Source: Streptomyces sp. TRM68416
GTDB taxonomy: Bacteria; Actinomycetota; Actinomycetes; Streptomycetales; Streptomycetaceae
Assembly (NCBI RefSeq): GCF_014596915.1
Contig: NZ_JACVWU010000025.1
Location: forward strand, 1-64,000
DNA: 64,000 nt
Direction of reading: 5' to 3'
Shown in pieces: positions 39,395 to 47,904 of the stretch (position 1 is the stretch's first letter; the number at the start of each line of letters is the position of its first letter). Made by a program: the position numbers and the translations under genes. The notes beneath the pieces were generated by a model, which worked only from the letters and a program-made list of their open reading frames with translations, did not search any database and was not told the DNA's origin.

Positions 39395-40263
39395 GAGGGC
39401 ACGAGCCTGCTATGCGTCCCCCCTACCCCCCACCCCCCGAACGCTCGACGGAACTGCGACGGCGGTTCGCCGAGGAGGCGCGCTCCGAGCGGCCCGACCT
39501 GGCGACGCTGTGCCTGCTGACCGGAGCGGAGGCGGACGGCACCCTCGACGAGGCGGGCATGGACGCGGCCCAGATGGAGCTGGACCGGCTGGCGGGACTG
39601 CTGCCGTTCCGGCCCGGCGGGCCGCGCTCGTGGGCCGTGGCGCTGCGCGAGCTGCTCGGCGACCGGTTGGGCTTCCACGGCTCCCCCGGCGACTACCGGC
39701 GGCTGGAGTCCTCGCTGTTGCACGAGGTGCTGCGGCGCAGGCGCGGGCTGCCCATCCTGCTGTCGGTGGTGTGGATGGAGGTGGCGCGGCGGGCGGGCGC
39801 CCCGGTGTGCGGGGTCGCGCTGCCCGGGCACTTCGTGGTCGGCTTCGGGCCGCCGGAGGAGCAGGTGCTGGTCGACCCGTTCGACGGGGGGCGGGTGCTC
39901 AGCGGGGCCGATGCGGAGCTGCTGGTCGCGGGGGCCACGGGGGCGGCCCTGCATCCGTCGATGCTGGTGCCCGCGGCGCCTCTCGAGGTGGTCTCGCGGA
40001 TCCTGAACAACATCCGGGCGTGGGCCGCGGCCCGGCCCGAGCGGACGGATGTCGCCCTGTGGGCGGTGGAGTTGTCGTTGCTGCTGCCCTCGCACGCGGC
40101 CCGGTTGCGGTACGAGCGTGCTCAGCTGCTCGTCCAGCGGGGTGACTTCGTCGAGGGCGCGCGCGAACTCGACGCGTACGCCGACGTGGTCTCGGCGGTC
40201 GACGAGCCCGCGGCCGAGCGGATCCGGGGGCAGGCGCGGGCGGCTCGGGCCATGCTGAACTGA
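39391..40263 (+). CDS. SirB1-like transglutaminase-fold protein
   Basis: A 290-residue protein with the SirB1/tetratricopeptide-type transglutaminase-like domain. Marks: FHGSPGDYRRLESSLLHEVL, RRGLPILLSVVWMEVARRAGAPVCGVALPGHFVVGF, and VDPFDGG. The family is often without the classical Cys-His-Asp triad. I see His in GHF and Asp in VDPF but no clear active-site Cys at the start of the helix. Function is unknown. It is translationally coupled to the acetyltransferase gene by a 4-bp overlap. Confidence 0.82.
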   Translation: MRGHEPAMRPPYPPPPERSTELRRRFAEEARSERPDLATLCLLTGAEADGTLDEAGMDAAQMELDRLAGLLPFRPGGPRSWAVALRELLGDRLGFHGSPGDYRRLESSLLHEVLRRRRGLPILLSVVWMEVARRAGAPVCGVALPGHFVVGFGPPEEQVLVDPFDGGRVLSGADAELLVAGATGAALHPSMLVPAAPLEVVSRILNNIRAWAAARPERTDVALWAVELSLLLPSHAARLRYERAQLLVQRGDFVEGARELDAYADVVSAVDEPAAERIRGQARAARAMLN

Positions 40264-40356
40264 CGCGGGGGCACCCGGCGGTGGCCGGGCGCCCCTGCGT
40301 CTGCGTGCGGTGCCTTCCCCGCGCCCCGCAGGGGCGCGGGGAACTGCGCGACCGGC
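40262..40356. repeat. Hairpin plus dispersed repeat A, copy 4
   Basis: 40262-40302 is an imperfect hairpin (GACGC...GCGTC outer arms) ending the SirB1 gene. 40321-40337 (GCGCCCCGCAGGGGCGC) is palindromic and leads into the repeat A core at 40330-40356. It lies between convergent genes. Confidence 0.8.
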
Positions 40357-40410
40357 CACGACGAGTCCGCGGCCGAACGACGGCACATCACGGCACTCCC
40401 AGCGGAGCGC

Positions 40411-42735
40411 TCAGCTCGGGTCCGTCTCGATGACGGCGTCCCGGTCGGTCGTGCTCATCAGGGCCTGGCGCAGTGCGCCGTAGACGTCCTGGGGCGTGAC
40501 GGCCGTCTTCTCTCCGTTGCCGCGGGTGATCAGCACGCCGTCGAAGGTCTGGCCGTAGAGCTCCTTGAGCGCGTTGAGATCGGGGCTGTCGACGAGCTTG
40601 CCGTCCACGGCCTGCACCCTGAGAAACTTCCACAGGGAGTTCTCCGGGCTGAACTCGATGAAGCGGGTGGCGTCCGTGCGCACGATGACGTTGGCCGACA
40701 TCGCGGGCGTCGCGAACTCCTTCATCATCCGGTCGACCTCGGCCTTGGTGATCTTCGGCTGCTGGGTCGTGGTCGCGACCTGCACCGGGTCGGCCGTGCC
40801 GGTCTCCACCTGGGTGCGGTACGCCTGCTCGACCGCATCGGCGGAGGAGGCCACGTCGATGCCCTTGCCGGGCTTGCCGTACACGGGGACGGCCTTGCCC
40901 GACTCGAACTTGATCGTGCCCTCGGTGACCGAACCGGAGCCGCCGGCGGCGTTCTCCAGGGCGGCCTGCAGCTTCTCCTCGTCGACCGGCATGACCGGCT
41001 CGACGACCCGCTGCTGCCCGAAGAGCGAGCCGACCACGGAGACCGGGTTGTAGTCGCTCTGCGCGGCCTGGCTGACGGTGGCCGCTGCGTCGAACTGCAG
41101 CCCCGCCTTGTCCGGCTTGAGCGTGACGGTCTCACCGCCCACCGACAGCTTCAGCGCCTGGTTCACCCGGTCGGCCAGGGCGGCGTCGAGCTTCTTGACC
41201 GCGGCGTCGCGGGTGCCGCCGCCGATGTCGACGCCGAGCACGGTGGTGCCCTTGGGCACGTCGGAGTGGTTCATCAGCAGGCCGGCGCCGTAGACGCCAC
41301 CGGCCAGGACGATCACACCGCCGGTGAGCAGCCCCAGCTTGCCGCGGCCCTTTTTCTTCTTGGGCGCGGAGGCCGCGGGCACGTTCTGCGCGACCGGCTC
41401 GGGCAGCTTCGGAGGGGTGTGCGCGCCCGGTCCGCCTGGTCCGGCCGGTCCGCCGGGGCCGCCCGACCCGAACGGCACGTTCTGGGCGTGGGGCGGCACG
41501 ACCGGGATGCCGCTGGTGACGGTGTGCCCGGAGACGTTGTCGGCGGGGTTGCCGTAGCCGGGGCTGCCCGGCTCGGGGGCGGGCTTCTGCGGCGTGAGGA
41601 TCGCGGTGTCGTCACTCAGGCCGCCGCCGGGGGCGTGGGCCATGGTGGGGTTGGCGGCGCCGGGGCGGTGGGGGGCGCCGGGGCCGCCAGACGCGCCAGG
41701 ACCTCCGGGGCCGCCAGGACCGCCGAAGTCTTCCCCGCCGCGCGAACCGCCCGGACCACCGAAGCCGTCCATGCCGCCCGAACCGCCCGGACCACCGAAG
41801 CCGTCCGTCCCGCCGGGGCCGCCGGTGACAGGCGGCACGATCGGGCCGTCTCCGGTGACCGGGCCGGTCGTCGGGCCTGCGGGGCCCTGCTGACCGCCCG
41901 GCCGGCCGGGGCCGCCCACGCCGTTGAATCCGCCGGGGGCGCCCTGACCGCCGTAGCCACCCTGGCCGTTCTGGGTGTTCTGACCGTTCTGGGTGTTCCG
42001 GCCGTTCTGGGATCCGCCGTTGCCGGAGAAGTACGGCAGGTCGTCGCGGCGCGTTTCGCCGGTGGTGGATCCGGAGCGGGTGCCGGCGGCCAGCGCCTCG
42101 GTGACGTCGAAGGAGCCGGTGCCGCCGCCGTGTCCGGGCGCGACGGGGCCGCCGGTGGCGCCGCCCGGAAGCCCGGCGCCGTTGGTGCCGCCGGGACGGG
42201 AGCCGCCCGGCGACTTCATGCCGCCGACCACGCCGCCGGGGCGCGGTGCCCCGGCCGTACCCGCGTCCGCGCCCGCGGCCGGGCCCGAACCGCCGGGCAG
42301 ACCGGCCCCGTTGCTCTGGCCGCCGCTCTGATCGGGCTTGGGGGCCGAGGACTTGCGGGGTGCGAACCAGTCGCTCGTCTTCTCCTCCGCCGGAGCCGGA
42401 GCAGGAGCGGACGCTGCGGCTGCCGGTACGGCGGGGGCCGGTGCGGCGGGTGTGTCCGCGGTGGGCGTCTCGGCGGTGTCGTCGGAGCCCTCGGCGCCCG
42501 CGACGGGGGTGCGCACGACGACCGGCGGAATCGGCCGGGATCCGGGGATGTTGATCCGGATCCGGGTCGTCAGCGTGGTCTCGGTCTTGCGTTCCTCCGG
42601 CCGCGTGGCCGAACGGCCCGCATCCGCACCGCCGTCGGGAGCCGTGGGCGTCCCGTACGGCGGCGTGCCCGAAGGGTAAGCGGCTCCGCCGCGCCCGTTG
42701 GGCCCGGAGGACGGACTGTCAGTTTCACGACTCAA
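40411..42735 (-). CDS. Large Gly/Pro-rich membrane protein with VanW/YoaR-type external domain
   Basis: A 774-residue protein. The first 460 residues are low-complexity, with many GGxGGP and PGGPGG repeats plus a QNGQNTQNG stretch, probably cytoplasmic and disordered. A membrane helix follows at about 477-500 (LGLLTGGVIVLAGGVYGAGLLM). The external part (about 505-770) begins VPKGTTVLGVDIGG, typical of PG_binding_4 domains often found with VanW or L,D-transpeptidases, and here carries two such domains. The likely role is at peptidoglycan. It is the first gene before the mshB group. Confidence 0.78.
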   Translation of the reverse strand: MSRETDSPSSGPNGRGGAAYPSGTPPYGTPTAPDGGADAGRSATRPEERKTETTLTTRIRINIPGSRPIPPVVVRTPVAGAEGSDDTAETPTADTPAAPAPAVPAAAASAPAPAPAEEKTSDWFAPRKSSAPKPDQSGGQSNGAGLPGGSGPAAGADAGTAGAPRPGGVVGGMKSPGGSRPGGTNGAGLPGGATGGPVAPGHGGGTGSFDVTEALAAGTRSGSTTGETRRDDLPYFSGNGGSQNGRNTQNGQNTQNGQGGYGGQGAPGGFNGVGGPGRPGGQQGPAGPTTGPVTGDGPIVPPVTGGPGGTDGFGGPGGSGGMDGFGGPGGSRGGEDFGGPGGPGGPGASGGPGAPHRPGAANPTMAHAPGGGLSDDTAILTPQKPAPEPGSPGYGNPADNVSGHTVTSGIPVVPPHAQNVPFGSGGPGGPAGPGGPGAHTPPKLPEPVAQNVPAASAPKKKKGRGKLGLLTGGVIVLAGGVYGAGLLMNHSDVPKGTTVLGVDIGGGTRDAAVKKLDAALADRVNQALKLSVGGETVTLKPDKAGLQFDAAATVSQAAQSDYNPVSVVGSLFGQQRVVEPVMPVDEEKLQAALENAAGGSGSVTEGTIKFESGKAVPVYGKPGKGIDVASSADAVEQAYRTQVETGTADPVQVATTTQQPKITKAEVDRMMKEFATPAMSANVIVRTDATRFIEFSPENSLWKFLRVQAVDGKLVDSPDLNALKELYGQTFDGVLITRGNGEKTAVTPQDVYGALRQALMSTTDRDAVIETDPS

Positions 42736-42898
42736 GGCAGGTTCTCCCGGTTGGCTCCGCCGCCCGGTTCGACCTCACTGCTGCTTCGGGCGGCTCGGCG
42801 GCGCGCACCACCATACTGGCCACTTCTGGCCCGTATCCCACGACCGCCGGGGAAACCCACACGGGACTCGCACCTGCGTGGAGTGGAGAAGTGGTACG

Positions 42899-43312
42899 TC
42901 ACTTGCCAAGTCGGACCGGGGCGCCGTCCGGTTGCCTCGTCGGCGCGAGGGTGGCACACATCACAGCCGCGGCCATACCGCCGAGCAGGAAGACGTACGA
43001 GCCGCCTCCCGAGGCGAAGACGAAGTCGCCTTCCGGGCGGCTGGCGGTGAGCAGGATGACGGCGAGCAGCCAGCCGCCGGCGGGGGCGACGGACCCGGCC
43101 CGGGAGCGGAGGGCGAGCGCCCCGCCCAGGCAGAGCCCGGCCTCACCGGCGAGCGCGAGCAGCAGGCCGCCGGGGAACCAGGCGGCCTGCACCAGCGAGC
43201 CGGCCGCGCCGACGACCGCGCCGAGCACGAAGAGGCCCAGCAGGAGGGCGGCGCGGGCGACGGAGGGGAGGCGGATCGGCTGGGCGAGCATCGAGGTGCG
43301 GTCGGCGTTCAT
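42899..43312 (-). CDS. DUF6113-like small membrane protein
   Basis: A 137-residue protein with four hydrophobic segments (about 20-42, 46-64, 74-93, 99-120). ATG 43312 overlaps the mshB stop as ATGA, so the two are coupled. In M. tuberculosis mshB (Rv1170) is likewise followed by a small membrane protein gene, Rv1171. Function is unknown; a link to mycothiol metabolism is suggested by position only. Confidence 0.8.
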   Translation of the reverse strand: MNADRTSMLAQPIRLPSVARAALLLGLFVLGAVVGAAGSLVQAAWFPGGLLLALAGEAGLCLGGALALRSRAGSVAPAGGWLLAVILLTASRPEGDFVFASGGGSYVFLLGGMAAAVMCATLAPTRQPDGAPVRLGK

Positions 43313-44166
43313 CGTGCGTCCTCGATCCCCGCGAACAGGTCGGTCTCCGGTGCCCCGTCCCGTGCGCCGCGCACCAACTCGTAGTACTCGGTGGTGAAGA
43401 CGGGCTGGGCGAGTTCGTTGGAGAGGACGAAGTAGTCGCCGGACACCGTGATCTGCGTGGCGTGCGCGGCCATCGCCGCCGCCTTGGCGCCCGCGTACGC
43501 CGTGCCGTCGACGACGGTCGTGATCCGCTCGTCGTCCACCACTCCGGGTACGTCGTCCAGCACGCCCGCCTTGCCGAAGGGCAGCCCCGGCAGCGCGTCC
43601 GCGAGCCGGGCGAAGGCCTCCTCGCCGACGGTGCGCGGCACCCGGTTCCAGTAGACCTTGTCCACCGGGCACCCGGCCTCCGCGGCCAGCTCGACCGCGC
43701 GCATGGCGACGCGGTGGGCCTGGATGTGGTCGGGGTGGCCGTAGCCGCCGTTCTCGTCGTAGGTGACGAGCACCTGGGGGCGCACCTCGCGGATGACCTC
43801 CAGGAGGAGGGCGGCGGCCTCGTCGACGTCGGCCTGCCAGAAGCAGTCGGGGTCGTCGTTGTCGGCCAGGCCCATCATCCCGGAGTCGCGGTAGCGGCCC
43901 GGGCCGCCGAGGAGACGGAAGTCCTCGACGCCCAGCTCGCGCATCGCGGCGGTCAGCTCGCCCAGGCGGTACTCGCCGAGGGCCGGGCCGGACAGGTGCG
44001 CGAGGTCGGGCGGGATGACCTCGCCGCGCTCACCGAGGGTGCAGGTGACCAGGGTCACGTGGGCGCCCCGGGCCGCGTAGGCGGCCATGGTCGCGCCGTT
44101 GTTGATCGACTCGTCGTCCGGGTGCGCGTGCACCAGCAGCAGACGCCGCGAGGGCAGTTCCGTCAT
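43309..44166 (-). CDS. mshB: N-acetyl-GlcN-Ins deacetylase (mycothiol biosynthesis)
   Basis: A 285-residue zinc deacetylase (PIG-L fold) that removes acetyl from GlcNAc-inositol, the second step in mycothiol synthesis. Zinc ligands are in HAHPDDES (His and Asp near 13-16) and in GHPDHIQAH (near 141). Length agrees with MshB and not with the similar Mca, which is shorter in the last part. ATG 44166 is chosen because TAGGGT lies 7 nt upstream, a leaderless-type -10; GTG 44175 lies inside that box. Confidence 0.94.
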   Translation of the reverse strand: MTELPSRRLLLVHAHPDDESINNGATMAAYAARGAHVTLVTCTLGERGEVIPPDLAHLSGPALGEYRLGELTAAMRELGVEDFRLLGGPGRYRDSGMMGLADNDDPDCFWQADVDEAAALLLEVIREVRPQVLVTYDENGGYGHPDHIQAHRVAMRAVELAAEAGCPVDKVYWNRVPRTVGEEAFARLADALPGLPFGKAGVLDDVPGVVDDERITTVVDGTAYAGAKAAAMAAHATQITVSGDYFVLSNELAQPVFTTEYYELVRGARDGAPETDLFAGIEDAR

Positions 44167-44173
44167 GGGGCCC

Positions 44174-44179
44174 ACCCTA
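44174..44179 (-). promoter_or_regulatory. Leaderless-type -10 box of mshB
   Basis: TAGGGT lies 7 nt before ATG 44166; no Shine-Dalgarno sequence. It falls just after the stop codon of the small membrane gene, so mshB can be transcribed independently of it. Confidence 0.55.
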
Positions 44180-44188
44180 CGGGTGGCG

Positions 44189-44383
44189 TCAGAACTTGAT
44201 GCTGCCGATCATGCTGGCCACGCTCGTGGTCAGGTCGCTGATCGTGGGGGCCATGGTGGAGGAGGCCAGATAGAAGCCGAGCAGGATGCAGACGACCGCA
44301 TGCCCGCCCTTCAGGCCCGACTTCTTGATCAGCAGGAAGACGATGATCGCCAGCAGCACCACCGCCGAAATCGAGAGTGCCAC
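44189..44383 (-). CDS. Small two-helix membrane protein upstream of mshB
   Basis: A 64-residue protein. Helix 1 (about 2-19) is followed by KKSGLKGG, then helix 2 (about 28-46) and a short tail SDLTTSVASMIGSIKF. GTG 44383 has a strong GGAGGTGA site. The arrangement recalls small holin-like or phage-shock-like proteins but I do not recognise a family. It is 23 bp ahead of mshB. Confidence 0.72.
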   Translation of the reverse strand: MALSISAVVLLAIIVFLLIKKSGLKGGHAVVCILLGFYLASSTMAPTISDLTTSVASMIGSIKF

Positions 44384-44578
44384 GGCGGCTCACCTCCAAA
44401 GAACCCAGGGACGTGGGGGTCGGACCGGTACGGAACTACGGAACCAAGGGGGCAGATAAATCCACACAGCAGCCAGCAGGTTCATACCCACTATGCGCTA
44501 GTGATCATAACTATCCGTACGCGCGCATCGATCGGCGCACGGCCGCACAAGGGGGCGCATGGCCAATATGGTCGGAGC

Positions 44579-46705
44579 ATGACGACGAGGTCCGACTCCT
44601 TCCCCCGACGGCACGCCCGCACCCAGCGGTTCACGCTCGGCGCGCCGCGCGCGTTCGCCGTGGCGCCCGATGGTTCGCGTGTCGCGTTCCTGCGCTCCAC
44701 GTCCGGCACGGACCGGGCGAACTCCCTGTGGGTACTCGATCCGGCGGACGGCCGGGAGCGCGTGGCGGCGGATCCACGCGCCCTTCTGGGCGGCGGGGAG
44801 GAGCGGCTGTCGCCCCAGGAGCGGGCCCGCCGCGAGCGCAGCCGCGAGGGCGGGTCCGGCATCGTCGGGTACGCCACCGACGCGGCCGTGGAGCTGGCGT
44901 CTTTCGCCTTGTCAGGGCGGCTTTTCGTGGCGGAGCTGCCGGCCGGCACGGCACGTGAACTCCCGGTCCCGGGACCGGTGATCGACCCGCGCCCCTCCCC
45001 CGACGGACGCCTGGTGGCCTACGTCGCCCAGGGCGCCCTGCGCGTCGTGGGCGCCGAGGGCGAGGGGGAACGGGCGCTGGCCGAGCCGGAGTCGGAGCAC
45101 GTCTCCTACGGCGTGGCGGAGTTCGTCGCGGCCGAGGAGATGGGGCGCTCACGGGGTTTCTGGTGGGGTCCGGAGTCGGACCGGCTGCTGGTGGCGCGGG
45201 TGGACGACACGCCGGTGAGCCGCTGGTGGATCTCCGACCCGGCCCACCCGGAGCGCGAGCCGCAGCGGGTCGCGTATCCGGCGGCGGGGACCGCCAACGC
45301 GGACGTACGGCTGTTCGTGCTGACCCTCGACGGGGGGCGCACGGAGGTGGTGTGGGACCGCGCGCGCTATCCCTATCTGGCGCATGTGCACTGGTCAGCG
45401 GCGGGGGCCCCGCTGCTGCTCGTACAGGCGCGCGACCAGCGCAGCCAGCTGTTCCTGGCGGTGGACGCCGAGTCCGGGGCGACCCGGATGGTGCACGCGG
45501 ACGAAGATCCAACTTGGCTGGAACTTTTCCCTGGCGTGCCGTGCTGGAGCCCTTCCGGGCAGCTCGTGCGGATCGCGGACGAGGGCGGCGCGCGGGTGCT
45601 CGCGGTGGGGGAACGGCCGCTGACCGGGCCGCAGTTGCACCTGCGCGCGGTGCTGGACGTCTCCGCCGACGACGTCCTCGTCTCGGCGTCGGCCGGGGAG
45701 GCGGCGGGCGATCCGGAGACGGGCGAGGTGCACGTGTACCGGGTCAACGAGCTGGGCGTGGAGCGCGTGTCGCAGGAGCCGGGCGTGCACTCGGCGGTGC
45801 GCGCCGGGGGCGTGACCGTGCTGGTCTCGGCGGCGCTCGACCGGCCGGGGGCGCGGGTACGGGTGCTGCGCGACGGGAAGCCGACGGCGACCGTCACCTC
45901 GTACGCCGAAGATCCCGGTATGACCCCGCGCGTGACGCTCACCCAGGGGGGCGCACGCCGTGTCCCGTGCGCCCTGCTTATGCCGAGGGACTACCAGGGT
46001 GACACCTCACTGCCGGTGCTCATGGACCCCTACGGCGGTCCGCACGGGCCGCGCGTGGTGGCGGCGCACAACGCGCACCTCACCTCGCAGTGGTTCGCCG
46101 ACCAGGGCTTCGCGGTGCTCGTCGCCGACGGCCGGGGCACCCCGGGCCGCTCCCCCGCCTGGGAGAAGGAGATCCACCACGACCTCACCGTCTGCCTCGA
46201 CGACCAGATCGACGCGCTGCACTCCCTCGCCGAGACCCACCCCCTCGACCTGAGCCGGGTGGCGATCCGCGGCTGGTCCTACGGCGGCTGGCTGGCGGCC
46301 CTCGCGGTACTGCGCCGCCCGGACGTCTTCCACGCGGGCATCGCGGGGGCGCCGGTGACGGACTGGCGGCTGTACGACACCCACTACACCGAGCGGTACC
46401 TGGGCGACCCGGCCGCGCATCCGGAGTCGTACGCGAGGAGCTCCCTGGTGACGGACGCGGGTCTGTCCGATCCCGCCGCCCCGCACCGCCCGCTGATGAT
46501 CGTCCACGGCACGGCCGACGACAACGTGGTCTTCGCGCACGCCCTGCGGCTGTCCTCCGCCCTGCTGGCCGCCGGCCGCCCGCACGAGGTGCTGCCGCTG
46601 TCCGGGGTGACCCACATGACCCCGCAGGAACAGGTGGCGGAGAACCTGCTGCTGCTCCAGGTGGACTTCCTGAAGCGGTCGTTGGGCCTGGCCCAAGCCG
46701 AGTGA
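44579..46705 (+). CDS. Prolyl oligopeptidase family (S9, DPP IV-like) peptidase
   Basis: A 708-residue protein. Residues 1-420 are a beta-propeller (FAVAPDGSRVAFLRS, PRPSPDGRLVAYV). The C-terminal hydrolase domain has Ser in GWSYGGWLA (about 567), Asp in HGTADDNVVF (about 647) and His in SGVTHMTP (about 679). It cleaves dipeptides from peptide N-termini, here in the cytoplasm because no signal peptide is seen. Position before two oligopeptide importers suggests a role in using imported peptides. ATG 44579 has GGAG at 2-5 nt; it follows an AT-rich region 44480-44530. Confidence 0.9.
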   Translation: MTTRSDSFPRRHARTQRFTLGAPRAFAVAPDGSRVAFLRSTSGTDRANSLWVLDPADGRERVAADPRALLGGGEERLSPQERARRERSREGGSGIVGYATDAAVELASFALSGRLFVAELPAGTARELPVPGPVIDPRPSPDGRLVAYVAQGALRVVGAEGEGERALAEPESEHVSYGVAEFVAAEEMGRSRGFWWGPESDRLLVARVDDTPVSRWWISDPAHPEREPQRVAYPAAGTANADVRLFVLTLDGGRTEVVWDRARYPYLAHVHWSAAGAPLLLVQARDQRSQLFLAVDAESGATRMVHADEDPTWLELFPGVPCWSPSGQLVRIADEGGARVLAVGERPLTGPQLHLRAVLDVSADDVLVSASAGEAAGDPETGEVHVYRVNELGVERVSQEPGVHSAVRAGGVTVLVSAALDRPGARVRVLRDGKPTATVTSYAEDPGMTPRVTLTQGGARRVPCALLMPRDYQGDTSLPVLMDPYGGPHGPRVVAAHNAHLTSQWFADQGFAVLVADGRGTPGRSPAWEKEIHHDLTVCLDDQIDALHSLAETHPLDLSRVAIRGWSYGGWLAALAVLRRPDVFHAGIAGAPVTDWRLYDTHYTERYLGDPAAHPESYARSSLVTDAGLSDPAAPHRPLMIVHGTADDNVVFAHALRLSSALLAAGRPHEVLPLSGVTHMTPQEQVAENLLLLQVDFLKRSLGLAQAE

Positions 46706-46711
46706 CACGGC

Positions 46712-46747
46712 AACGGACCGGGGCGACATGGCGCGCCCCGGTCCGTT
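46712..46747. terminator. Bidirectional terminator after the S9 peptidase gene
   Basis: A perfect 14-bp inverted repeat (46712-46725 and 46734-46747) with an 8-nt loop, ending in TTT. It lies between convergent transcription units. Confidence 0.9.
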
Positions 46748-46854
46748 TACGGCACCCGCACGGCCGTACGCTGTTCAGACTGACGCGTCCGTATATCGGT
46801 ACCGCTTCAGTGAAGTTGCCTGCTTGTTAACGCACTTCGTCCCTTTTTGAACAG

Positions 46855-47904
46855 TTATGCCTCCCCGTCGGAACCCCCCTCCACCGGCACCACCTGCTTC
46901 TCCTCGGCGAAGTGGCAGGCCGAGTCGTGGGCCGCCGGGCCCTCCAGGGGCCGTAGGTGCGGCGGGACCGCGAGCAGCGGCACCTCCAGGGCGCAGCGCT
47001 CCTGGGCCTTCCAGCAGCGGGTGCGGAAGCGGCAGCCGGAGGGGATGTTCGTCGGCGAGGGGACGTCGCCCGCCAGGATGATCCGCTCGCGGTGCTCACG
47101 GGCCTCCGGGTCCGGCACGGGGACCGCGGAGAGCAGCGCCTGGGTGTAGGGGTGCGTGGGGTGGTCGTAGATCTCGGCGTCCTTGCCGATCTCCACGATG
47201 CGGCCGAGGTACATCACCCCGACCCGGTCGGAGATGTGACGGACGATCGACAGGTCGTGGGCGATGAAGACGTAGGAGAGGTCGAAGTCGTTCTGGAGGC
47301 GGTCCAGGAGGTTGATGACCTGGGCCTGGACGGAGACGTCCAGCGCCGACACCGGCTCGTCGGCGACGATGATCTCCGGGCGCAGGGCCAACCCGCGGGC
47401 GATGCCGATGCGTTGGCGCTGGCCGCCGGAGAACTGGTGCGGATAGCGGTTGATGTACTCGGGGTTGAGGCCGACGACGTCCAGCAGGTCCTGGACGCGC
47501 TTGCGGCGGTCGCCCTTCGGGGCCACCTCGGGGTGGATGTCGTAGGGCTCGCCGATGATGTCGCCGACCGTCATGCGGGGGTTGAGCGAGGTGTACGGGT
47601 CCTGGAACACCATCTGGATGTTGCGGCGTACGGACTTCAGGGCCTTGCCGGACAGCTTGGTGATGTCCTCGCCCTTGTACTTGATCGAACCGGCCGTCGG
47701 TCTCTCCAGGTTGACCAGCATCTTGGCCACCGTCGACTTGCCGCAGCCCGACTCGCCCACGATGCCGAGGGTCTCGCCCTGCTCCAGCTCGAAGTCCACC
47801 CCGTCCACGGCCTTGACCGCGCCGACCTGCTTCTTGAAGAGGATGCCCGTGGTGAGCGGGTAGTGCTTGACCAGCCCGCTGACCTGAAGAATCGGCTCAG
47901 CCAT
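46855..47904 (-). CDS. Oligopeptide ABC transporter ATPase (OppF type)
   Basis: A 349-residue ABC ATPase. Walker A GESGCGKST is near 52, the signature FSGGQRQRI near 160, and Walker B PEIIVADEPVSALD near 178. The C-terminal oligopeptide/dipeptide-type extension contains CRFRTRCWKAQERC with cysteines for a probable 4Fe-4S cluster, as found in Opp/Dpp ATPases. It is the last gene of a five-gene operon and overlaps the previous ATPase gene by 8 bp. Confidence 0.95.
   Translation of the reverse strand: MAEPILQVSGLVKHYPLTTGILFKKQVGAVKAVDGVDFELEQGETLGIVGESGCGKSTVAKMLVNLERPTAGSIKYKGEDITKLSGKALKSVRRNIQMVFQDPYTSLNPRMTVGDIIGEPYDIHPEVAPKGDRRKRVQDLLDVVGLNPEYINRYPHQFSGGQRQRIGIARGLALRPEIIVADEPVSALDVSVQAQVINLLDRLQNDFDLSYVFIAHDLSIVRHISDRVGVMYLGRIVEIGKDAEIYDHPTHPYTQALLSAVPVPDPEAREHRERIILAGDVPSPTNIPSGCRFRTRCWKAQERCALEVPLLAVPPHLRPLEGPAAHDSACHFAEEKQVVPVEGGSDGEA

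Noticed and set aside
44087..44578. Start of the S9 peptidase at 44087
   Set aside because: That extension overlaps the divergent small membrane gene and mshB start. ATG 44579 has GGAG and matches the propeller start.
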